Of a DNA stretch of 10,297 bases, positions 1 to 5,475 are shown piece by piece (the stretch's first letter is position 1; the number at the start of each line of letters is the position of its first letter). The notes under the pieces were generated by a model that saw only the letters and a program-made list of their open reading frames with translations, was not told where the DNA came from and ran no database searches. Location: NCBI GenBank assembly GCA_030045295.1, contig JASIGD010000643.1:1-10297 (forward strand), read 5' to 3'. Made by a program: the position numbers and the translations under genes. This DNA is from Streptosporangiaceae bacterium. Lineage in GTDB: Bacteria > Actinomycetota > Actinomycetes > Streptosporangiales > Streptosporangiaceae.

Positions 1-192
1 GAATCTGTTTTGGCCGAGCCGACCGGGGGTAGGCGGGGGCTTCATGTCCCTCCTCGGCCTTGGCATCTTCGGCCTCGACATCCTCGGGCCGGTCGCGGTC
101 GGTGTCGTCGGCTCGTCCGCCGCGGCCTGCCTGGACTCACCGTTCTGGGAACCGTCTTCCCTGTCCATCGCGTCTTCGTGGCTCTCGACCAC
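1..192 (-). pseudogene. N-terminal part of an acidic protein, apparently frameshifted, running off the window
   Basis: No family recognised. On the minus strand, a GTG at 190-192 opens a frame rich in Glu/Asp (VVESHEDAMDREDGSQNGES). In the second half this frame becomes rich in AGG, Arg and Pro codons, which is odd for such a genome. From about position 115 downward the neighbouring minus-strand frame takes over the acidic character (DRDRPEDVEAEDAKAEEGHE) with high-GC third positions, and stays open to base 1. The simplest reading is one acidic, disordered N-terminus with a frame change near 105-120, from a sequencing error or decay. No convincing ribosome site precedes the GTG. Gas-vesicle GvpO proteins have such acidic N-termini, but that is only a guess because the folded part lies outside the window. 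Confidence 0.3.
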
Positions 193-343
193 GTCGCTGT
201 CGTGGATGGTGCTCGCTCAGCGGCGACCAGATCGAGAAGATCGGATCGACGATGATGGCTCTCGAGGCCCGTATGGCCGAGCTCAGGGAACACTTGCCTT
301 TGACCGCCTGGGCCTTGTCCTTCGCCTTATCTGAAGCACTCAC
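137..343 (-). pseudogene. Truncated CsbD-family start fused to unrelated sequence
   Basis: A GTG start (341-343) is preceded by a strong ribosome site, AAAGGAG, five bases upstream. The first residues, MSASDKAKDKAQAVKGK, match the N-terminus expected of CsbD-family small hydrophilic stress proteins. A normal CsbD protein continues with further Lys/Ala/Gly/Glu-rich repeats to about 55-70 residues. Here the family character stops at about base 293. The frame then runs on through a non-CsbD stretch (CSLSSAIRASRAIIVDPIFS) to a stop at 137-139. On the opposite strand, bases 215-293 read as a plausible helical peptide (DQIEKIGSTMMALEARMAEL), so 293 may be a recombination junction. The start region looks intact and translatable, but the product is unlikely to work as CsbD. 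Confidence 0.5.
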
Positions 344-575
344 AGCCGCTCCTTTCTTTTCTCTCGGTCCGAAAGGGCCTGCTCCCCCGGCATCGGCCGG
401 TTAAGCGTCCAGTGCGGCGGCAACCTAGGTCCGCGCGTCGGTCAGGCAGGGGCGTCGGCGCCTTGCTGCCCTCCCGGTACGGCGGGACCGGGGTCTGCGA
501 GACTGGTGTGGCTGCGGGGAACGCAGTACGGCATGCCAGCGTCTCGTCACCCCGGGCCTGATACCCGAAATCATT

Positions 576-621
576 ATCGTGGACAGAAACCCCGGTAATT
601 CCGGCGGTTTCTGTCCACGAT
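576..621. repeat. Long near-perfect inverted repeat (hairpin)
   Basis: The left arm ATCGTGGACAGAAACC (576-591) has an exact reverse complement at 606-621. Inside, CCGG (592-595) pairs with CCGG (601-604) around the loop TAATT, leaving only C605 unpaired. That gives 20 base pairs with one bulge. It lies in the gene-poor stretch 344-717. No T-run follows on either strand, so it is not a standard intrinsic terminator. It could be a small palindromic mobile repeat, a recombinase or protein site, or a U-less terminator. I see no other gene in 344-717. Confidence 0.8.
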
Positions 622-700
622 CGTGCCGGCCGCAGCGTCCGGGACGGCTGCTGGGGCCTGCGGGGCAAAGGTTGCCTGACAGGGCACGGCCGCGAAATTG

Positions 701-717
701 GGCTCTACCCTGGAATC
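701..717 (+). promoter_or_regulatory. Possible -10 box of a leaderless promoter
   Basis: TACCCT at 706-711 ends six bases before the GTG start at 718, and no Shine-Dalgarno sequence precedes that GTG. This spacing is what a leaderless actinobacterial transcript starting at the GTG would show. The -35 region is not clear, so this rests on spacing alone. Confidence 0.35.
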
Positions 718-1602
718 GTGCGCCTGGTCTCGCTGCTGCCCTCGGCGACGGAGATCGTGTACGCCCTCGGCCTGGGCGACGACCTGGCCGGGGTCACCTT
801 CGAGTGCGACGAGCCGCCGGCCGCGCGCGCGGAGAAGGTCATTGTCGTGGGCGGCCTGGATACGTCCGGGATGACGCCCGGCGAGATCGACGGCTACGTC
901 CGCTCGCAGCTTGCTTCCGGCCGGGACCTCTACACGCTGCACGCGCGGGCGCTGGCCGGGCTGGAACCCGACATTATCCTGACCCAGGACCTGTGCCGGG
1001 TCTGCGCGCTGCCGTCCGGGCAGGTCAGCGACGCGCTTCGATACCTGGGGTGCCGGGCTGACGTGGTGACCCTCGATCCGCGCTCGCTCGAGGAGGTGCT
1101 GGACTCGATCCTGACGGTCGGGCAGCGAGCGGGGGTACCCGAGCGCGCCGCGCTTGTTGTGGCTGAACTGCGCGCGCGGCTGGACGTGGTGGCGGCCGGC
1201 GTCGCCGGGTCGGTGAGACCGCGGGTCGCGGTGGTCGAGTGGGTGGACCCGCCGTTCACCGCGGGTCACTGGGTGCCGGACCTGGTGACCGCCGCGGGCG
1301 GCCTGCCGGTGGCCGCCCAGCCCGGTGCGCCGTCGGTACAGACCAGCTGGGCTTCGGTTACGGCGGCGGCGCCGGACCTGGTAGTGGTCGCGCCGTGCGG
1401 CTATCACCTGGAAGGCGCGGCCGAGCAGGCGGCGGTGGCAGCCGGGGCACTGCCCGGCGTGCCGGTCTGGGCGATCGACGCCGACGGCATCGTGGTCCGC
1501 CCCGGCCCCCGGCTGGTCAACGGCGTCGAGGCGCTGGCCTCGATCTTCCATCCGCAGGCCGTGCCCGCCGCGCCGCCTGGCGCCGTTCGCCGCGTCGCCT
1601 AG
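718..1602 (+). CDS. Cobalamin-binding protein, BtuF-like, without signal peptide
   Basis: This 294-residue protein belongs to the periplasmic-binding-protein-like superfamily used for B12 and iron-siderophore binding. It opens directly with the first fold strand and helix (MRLVSLLPSATEIVYALGLG), so there is no signal peptide or lipobox and it probably acts in the cytoplasm. Other family marks are a VTFECDEPP segment near residues 26-34, the GLEPDIILTQDLCRVCALPS segment near 81-100 with paired cysteines C93 and C96, and a second lobe starting near RPRVAVVEWVDPPFTAGHW. GTG at 718 is chosen because the homologous N-terminus starts there. The likely role is intracellular cobamide binding or handling; it is not the importer's external receptor, which is the lipoprotein at 4125-5105. 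Corrinoid binding is inferred from the family and from the B12 operon nearby. Confidence 0.85.
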   Translation: MRLVSLLPSATEIVYALGLGDDLAGVTFECDEPPAARAEKVIVVGGLDTSGMTPGEIDGYVRSQLASGRDLYTLHARALAGLEPDIILTQDLCRVCALPSGQVSDALRYLGCRADVVTLDPRSLEEVLDSILTVGQRAGVPERAALVVAELRARLDVVAAGVAGSVRPRVAVVEWVDPPFTAGHWVPDLVTAAGGLPVAAQPGAPSVQTSWASVTAAAPDLVVVAPCGYHLEGAAEQAAVAAGALPGVPVWAIDADGIVVRPGPRLVNGVEALASIFHPQAVPAAPPGAVRRVA

Positions 1603-1667
1603 AAAATGGTTCGACGGGCTTGTCTTGCATCTGCTAATTTTTCTTGGCAGGTAGGAGATTGGACGCT

Positions 1668-2009
1668 GTGGACACCTCGGACCTGACCGGTGACGAGCTG
1701 CTGCGAGTGCTGGCCACGCTGGCCAATCCGCACCGGCTGCGGGTCGTCGCCGCCCTGGCGGGGGAACGCAATTACGTGAGCCAGCTGGCGCGCGAACTGG
1801 GCATCAGCCGCGCCCTGCTACAGGTTCACCTGCGGAAGCTAGAGGCTGCCGGGCTGGTATCGGCGGTCATCGAAGTATCAGAGGACGGGAAGGCGATGAA
1901 GTTCTACGAAGTAACGCCCTTCGCGCTGCAGCTGACGCCCGGGACGATCATGATCGCGGTGGAGTCACTGCACGTTGATGGTGATCTTGACGCGCGGGTG
2001 CGGCCATGA
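1668..2009 (+). CDS. Winged helix-turn-helix (ArsR-like) transcriptional regulator
   Basis: This is a 113-residue DNA-binding protein. The N-terminal helices LLRVLATLANPHRLRVVAAL are followed by a helix-turn-helix at about residues 36-60 (NYVSQLARELGISRALLQVH, then LRKLEAAGLV), and then a beta wing (VIEVSEDGKAMKFYEVTPFA). This order is typical of ArsR/HTH_20 winged helices. The ArsR metal-box ELCVCDL-type cysteines are absent, so metal sensing is not indicated. GTG at 1668 is preferred because AGGAG at 1653-1657 lies ten bases upstream; a TTG at 1644 would put that site inside the gene. The stop overlaps the next gene's start (ATGA, 2006-2009), implying translational coupling. It begins 65 bp after the cobalamin-binding gene, possibly with its own AT-rich promoter near 1630-1642. 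Its target is unknown. Confidence 0.85.
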   Translation: MDTSDLTGDELLRVLATLANPHRLRVVAALAGERNYVSQLARELGISRALLQVHLRKLEAAGLVSAVIEVSEDGKAMKFYEVTPFALQLTPGTIMIAVESLHVDGDLDARVRP

Positions 2010-2290
2010 ATCCCAATGACTGGCTGACATTCACCGTTTCGCTGGCGGCCGCGGTCGTACTGGTCACGTGGGTGATAGCCAGGCAGCTGACCGCCTCGCG
2101 GCAGGCGCGGGCGGAGCTCACCGCCGGCGGGCAATACCGTGATCTTGCCGACGAGTACCGCCGGCTCAGCGATGTGGCGATCACCACCCAGGAGCACCTC
2201 GACCTCAGGCTCACCGACCTCAGCGTGCGGATAGAAGAGCTCCGCGACAAGATGGAGCAGATGCAGCACATCCTCAAGGAAGTCGAGTAG
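2006..2290 (+). CDS. Small one-pass membrane protein with a coiled coil
   Basis: This is a 94-residue protein of no named family. Residues 7-27 (LTFTVSLAAAVVLVTWVIAR) form one hydrophobic segment. A highly charged helix follows, and residues about 60-93 have heptad-like spacing (LDLRLTDLSVRIEELRDKME and on to QMQHILKEVE), suggesting a coiled-coil dimer. The positive residues after the membrane segment favour a cytoplasmic C-terminus. It has no ribosome site of its own and starts inside the stop of the winged-helix gene, so the two are probably made together. The coiled coil may bind that regulator at the membrane; this is inference. Its last 17 bases overlap the end of the convergent ATPase gene. 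Confidence 0.8.
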   Translation: MNPNDWLTFTVSLAAAVVLVTWVIARQLTASRQARAELTAGGQYRDLADEYRRLSDVAITTQEHLDLRLTDLSVRIEELRDKMEQMQHILKEVE

Positions 2291-3077
2291 AGCCCCTGGC
2301 GGGCGGCTCGCGCACGGGGGTGACGATCGTCCGGCCGTCAGGATCGGCGCTCACGGTGACCCGGGCGGCGTAGACCCGGGCGATCAGGTCCTGGGTGAGC
2401 ACCGTGGCCGCGGTCCCCGCGGCCTCGACGCGCCCGTGGTGCAACAGCACCAGCTGGCCGGCGTACTGGCCGGCTTGGGTGAGGTCGTGCAGCGTGGAGA
2501 CCACGGTCACGCCGCGGCTGCGGCGCAGCTCGTCGACCAACTCGAGCACCTGCTGCTGATGCCCGATGTCCAGATCGCTGGTCGGCTCGTCCAGCAGCAG
2601 CACCTGGGGCTCCTGGGCCAGCGCGCGGGCCAGCACCACGCGCTGGCGTTCCCCGCCGGACAAGCGGCCGAGCCGCCGGTCCGCGAAGGCGCTGACGTCC
2701 AGCCGGTCCAACGCCTCGGCGGCCTTCTCGCGGTCCCGGCGGCCGGGGCCGCCGAGGTACCCGAGGTGGGGCGTGCGGCCCAGCAGGGCGTACTCCTCGA
2801 CCGTCATGTCCGGCGGCAGCACCGGAGCCTGCGGCACGTAGGCGATGAGGCGGGCGCGGCCGCGGGCGCGCAGCGAGCCGAGGTCGGCGTTGTCGACCTT
2901 GATCGTGCCGCGGTGCGGCAGCAGCCCGGCCAGCGCGCGCAGTAGCGTGGTCTTGCCCGCTCCGTTCGGACCGATCAGCGCGGTCCAGCCCGCGGCCTGG
3001 ACGGCGCAGGACACCTCGTGCAGCACCCGGACGCGATCAAGCTCCACGGTAAGCCCGTGCACGGCGATCGCGTTCAC
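2274..3077 (-). CDS. btuD: B12 ABC transporter ATP-binding protein (BtuD-type)
   Basis: This is the 267-residue ATPase subunit of an importer of the FepC/BtuD class, acting at the inner face of the membrane. Visible motifs are Walker A GPNGAGKT (residues 36-43), the Q-loop VPQAP (Q83), signature LSGGERQR (139-146), Walker B VLLLDEP (159-165) with D-loop SDLD, and switch histidine H197 in STLHD. The start is GTG at 3075-3077, which overlaps the permease stop as GTGA. An open frame extends 143 codons further upstream, but that part is antisense to the permease gene and is not coding. The C-terminal tail after about residue 240 is variable. B12 as substrate is inferred from the operon's cobalamin riboswitch; the motifs alone would also fit iron-siderophore uptake. 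Confidence 0.92.
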   Translation of the reverse strand: MNAIAVHGLTVELDRVRVLHEVSCAVQAAGWTALIGPNGAGKTTLLRALAGLLPHRGTIKVDNADLGSLRARGRARLIAYVPQAPVLPPDMTVEEYALLGRTPHLGYLGGPGRRDREKAAEALDRLDVSAFADRRLGRLSGGERQRVVLARALAQEPQVLLLDEPTSDLDIGHQQQVLELVDELRRSRGVTVVSTLHDLTQAGQYAGQLVLLHHGRVEAAGTAATVLTQDLIARVYAARVTVSADPDGRTIVTPVREPPARGSTRLP

Positions 3078-4111
3078 GTGCGCACCGCGCTGGTCGAGCG
3101 CAGGATCCAGACGAACACCGGCGAGCCCACCAGCGCGGTGACCACGCCGATCGGCAGCTCGGCAGGCGAGACCACGGTACGGGCCAGGGTGTCGGCCAGC
3201 ACCAGGAAGCCCGCGCCCACCAGCAGCGAGAGCGGGAGCACCAGCCGGTAGGAGGTGCCGGCCAGCCTGCGCACGACGTGCGGCACCACGATCCCGACGA
3301 AGCCGATCAGGCCGCTGACCGCCACGGCGCTGGCCGCGGCCAGCGCGCACGCGGCGACCACGATCAGCCGGACGCGCTCGGGGCGCATCCCCAGCGCCCG
3401 GGCCTCCTCGTCGCCCACGGACAGCACGTCCAGGTGCCTGCCGTGCACCAGCACGACCGCGACGCTGATCACCGAGTAGGGCAGGATCTCGGCCACCTGC
3501 TGCCACGTGGCGCTGGACAGCGAGCCGAGCAGCCAGTAGTAGACCTGCTGCAGGTCCTCGGCCGATCGCTGCAGGACGAACGTTTGCACGGCGGCGAGGA
3601 AGAGGCCCACCGCCACCCCGGCCAGCAGCAGCGTAGCGGTGCCCGGACCCCGGACGGCGCCGGCCACGTAGGCGATCGCGACCCCGGCCAGGGATCCGGC
3701 GAAGGCGGCGACCGGCACCGCTCCCGGGCCCAGGCCGCTGAAGTACACGATGGCCAGCGTCGCGCCGAGCCCGGCCCCAGCAGACGCGCCGAGCATCCCG
3801 GAGTCGACCAGGGGGTTGCGGAACACGCCCTGGTATCCGGCCCCGGCCACGGCGAGCAGCCCGCCGACCAGGGCCCCGAGGACGATGCGCGGCAGCCGGA
3901 TCTGGAAGAGGACCGCGCGGTCCAGGGAACTCAGGCTCGACGGCAGGTGAACGAACGGGATCTTGTCCAGCAGCGCGGTGACCGTCGCGGCCGGGTTGAG
4001 GTCCGCCGCGCCGACCAGGGCGCTGGCGAGCATCGCGGCGGCCAGGAAGGCCGCCGCGATGCCGTAGCCGCGTGCGGCGCGAAGCCGCCTGCCGCGGCTG
4101 CCCGCCTTCAC
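3074..4111 (-). CDS. btuC: B12 ABC transporter permease (BtuC/FecCD family)
   Basis: This is a 345-residue integral membrane protein, the usual length for the FecCD family, with about ten hydrophobic segments. Family marks are IRLPRIVLGALVGGLLAVAG followed by GYQGVFRNPLVDSGMLGAS (residues about 71-110). The cytoplasmic coupling region is DEEARALGMRPERVR, and GFVGIVVPHVVRRLAG lies before the last membrane segments. It forms the translocation channel as a dimer with the ATPase. The start is GTG at 4109-4111, 13 bp after the lipoprotein stop, with only a weak GC-rich ribosome site, so coupled translation is likely. Its stop overlaps the ATPase start by 4 bp. Confidence 0.93.
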   Translation of the reverse strand: MKAGSRGRRLRAARGYGIAAAFLAAAMLASALVGAADLNPAATVTALLDKIPFVHLPSSLSSLDRAVLFQIRLPRIVLGALVGGLLAVAGAGYQGVFRNPLVDSGMLGASAGAGLGATLAIVYFSGLGPGAVPVAAFAGSLAGVAIAYVAGAVRGPGTATLLLAGVAVGLFLAAVQTFVLQRSAEDLQQVYYWLLGSLSSATWQQVAEILPYSVISVAVVLVHGRHLDVLSVGDEEARALGMRPERVRLIVVAACALAAASAVAVSGLIGFVGIVVPHVVRRLAGTSYRLVLPLSLLVGAGFLVLADTLARTVVSPAELPIGVVTALVGSPVFVWILRSTSAVRT

Positions 4112-4124
4112 CGCGCCGCCGGTC

Positions 4125-5105
4125 TCACGACCCGGCCGCCCGCTCGACGGCCTGCGCGATCTGCTCGACCAGTTGCGGCAGCCGCGGCCCCCAGCGGGAC
4201 GCGATGTCGTCGTTCAGCCCGATGACCTCGTGGTCCTTCACCGCCGGGATCGCCGACCAGCCCGGCCGCGCCGCCACGACCGCCGGTGTCTGGCCGCCGT
4301 CCGCGGCCTGGTTGTCGGCCAGGAAGATGATCCGCGGCGCGGCGGTGACGATGTACTCCTCGGAAAGCTCCGGGTAGCCGCCGTCGGAGGCCTTGTTCGC
4401 GGCGTTGGCGATGTTCTTCAGGCCGAACAGCCCGACGATCTGCCCGATGAACGTCGAGGAGGTGACCGAGTAGTAGGGGTTGGCGGTCAGCTCCCAGTAG
4501 TAGGTCAGGTTGGGGTGCGACGAGCCGGCCTGCCGGACGTACTTGGTGATCTGCGTCTTCATCGACGCCACGGTCCGCTCGGCCTGCGCGTAGTGCCCCG
4601 TGGCCTGGCCGATCTGGTCGATCTGCGCGTAGGCGTCGTCCAGCGTGGCGGCGGGCGGCTCGATCAGCACGGGGATGCCCAGCTTGCCGAGCCCGGAGAC
4701 CAGGCCGTTGGCGTTCTGGTAGGAGATGACCAGGTCCGGCTGGTATTTCGCGATGGCCTCGAGGTTCGGGGTGAGGCCGCTCAGAGATGTCCTTGGCACG
4801 CCGGGCGGGTAGTCGGAGTCGGAGTCAACGGCCACGACCTGCGGTCCGGCCCCGACCGCGTACAGGTCCTCGGTCGCGGTCGGGGCGAGCGAGACGATCC
4901 GGCCGGGCCTGGCCTTGATGGTCACCCGGCCGTTCGACGCCGTCAGCGTGACCGGGAACGACGCGGCGGCGGCCGGGCTGGCGGGTGTGGTGCTGTTAGT
5001 ACTGCTGGTGCTGTTGGTGCTGCTGGCCGAGGCGCAGCCGGCCAGCGCGGCGAAGAACACCGTGGCTGCTACGGCGAGGCGCCCGGGGCGCGCGCGGAGA
5101 TTCAT
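4125..5105 (-). CDS. btuF: B12-binding lipoprotein of the ABC importer (BtuF-type)
   Basis: This is a 326-residue extracytoplasmic binding protein. The signal peptide (MNLRARPGRLAVAATVFFAA) ends in lipobox LAGC, with C24 as the lipid-anchored cysteine. A Ser/Thr/Asn-rich linker with a short repeat (NSTSSTNSTT) follows. The BtuF/FepB-type fold then begins with ARPGRIVSLAPTATEDLYAV (residues 66-84), continues through LEAIAKYQPDLVISY (115-129), and has a C-terminal lobe with PELSEEYIVTAAPRIIFLAD (245-264). ATG at 5103-5105 is chosen because GGGAGGAAG lies about ten bases upstream and a signal peptide follows directly; upstream in-frame codons fall inside the riboswitch leader. It is first in the operon and controlled by the cobalamin riboswitch. 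B12 or another corrinoid is the probable ligand. Confidence 0.92.
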   Translation of the reverse strand: MNLRARPGRLAVAATVFFAALAGCASASSTNSTSSTNSTTPASPAAAASFPVTLTASNGRVTIKARPGRIVSLAPTATEDLYAVGAGPQVVAVDSDSDYPPGVPRTSLSGLTPNLEAIAKYQPDLVISYQNANGLVSGLGKLGIPVLIEPPAATLDDAYAQIDQIGQATGHYAQAERTVASMKTQITKYVRQAGSSHPNLTYYWELTANPYYSVTSSTFIGQIVGLFGLKNIANAANKASDGGYPELSEEYIVTAAPRIIFLADNQAADGGQTPAVVAARPGWSAIPAVKDHEVIGLNDDIASRWGPRLPQLVEQIAQAVERAAGS

Positions 5106-5112
5106 CGTGCGA

Positions 5113-5190
5113 CTTCCTCCCGAGTAGGCGGGAAGGAAGGCGAGGTCGCCTGCGGGCCGCGCCGGCCCGCCAGGACGGATCGCCCTTCCC
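5113..5190 (-). promoter_or_regulatory. Riboswitch expression platform: ribosome-site sequestering hairpin and competing helix
   Basis: In the leader RNA, CTTCCTTCCCG (5129-5139, minus strand) can pair with CGGGAGGAAG (5113-5122), which contains the ribosome site of the lipoprotein gene. That gives ten pairs with one bulged base and a six-base loop. The same segment (5130-5143) can instead pair with GGGAAGGGCGA (5180-5190). A separate GC hairpin (GCGGGCC/GGCCCGC) lies between them. The two helices exclude each other, which fits translational control: one fold hides the ribosome site and the other frees it. Which fold B12 favours is inferred from the family (ligand turns expression off). Confidence 0.65.
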
Positions 5191-5204
5191 ACGAGGGTCG
5201 ATAT

Positions 5205-5330
5205 CGTCAAGCGCGGCAGGAGGCGACCTGGCTTGGGCCCGCGCGGGCCGTCACAGTTGCGGGACAGCGCCGGAATGGTCCGCCGTGGCGGACTTCACCG
5301 GCTTCGCTACCTGGCGCGCGGCCAGAACCG
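5205..5330 (-). promoter_or_regulatory. Cobalamin (adenosylcobalamin) riboswitch aptamer
   Basis: Read on the minus strand, the leader shows the conserved blocks of the cobalamin riboswitch in order. GAAGCCGGTGAAGTCC is at 5290-5305, GCTGTCCCGCAACTGTGA at 5251-5268, and a B12-box-like segment AAGCCAGG...CCTGCCGC at 5213-5234. The outer edges are approximate. It sits between the promoter and the lipoprotein gene and so should repress the importer genes when cellular B12 is ample. This is also the best evidence that the downstream ABC genes carry corrinoids. Confidence 0.92.
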
Positions 5331-5360
5331 ACGCGAGATTCGCCGGGTCCGGCGCCAGTC

Positions 5361-5390
5361 ACAGTAGCACGCGGCACCGGCTGGACGCTG
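5361..5390 (-). promoter_or_regulatory. Probable promoter of the B12 uptake operon
   Basis: On the minus strand TGCTACTGT reads as an extended -10 (TGn plus TACTGT, hexamer at 5361-5366). The -35 region near 5384-5390 is poor, as is common with extended -10 promoters. Transcription would start near 5355, about 25 bases before the first aptamer bases. The gap 5391-5475 up to the protease stop holds nothing else I can identify. Confidence 0.35.
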
Positions 5391-5475
5391 CAGGGCGAGG
5401 TGTTCCCGTTCTGGCAGGACGCGATCAGCCTGGCCGGGTCATGGTCTGCTTCGCCGGCCCGAGCGCCCTGGCCAC

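Noticed and set aside
327..668. 113-codon minus-strand frame across the gene-poor stretch
   Set aside because: It runs through the hairpin, has mixed composition, no ribosome site and no recognisable motif.
574..1551. Long open frame antisense to the cobalamin-binding gene
   Set aside because: Arg/Gly/His/Pro-rich composition typical of high-GC shadow frames; the plus-strand frame has clear homology motifs.
3078..3506. 143-codon upstream extension of the ATPase reading frame
   Set aside because: It is antisense-frame shadow over the permease gene; the ATPase fold starts at the GTG overlapping the permease stop.
5106..5210. Upstream start for the lipoprotein gene giving 35 extra residues
   Set aside because: That stretch is riboswitch leader and ribosome site; the signal peptide begins at the ATG at 5105.
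5345..5420. A second, degenerate cobalamin riboswitch core upstream of the first (GGGAACACC ... CTACTGTGACTGG on the minus strand)
   Set aside because: Only scattered blocks match and no B12 box follows in place; TGCTACTGT is better explained as the extended -10 of the operon promoter.
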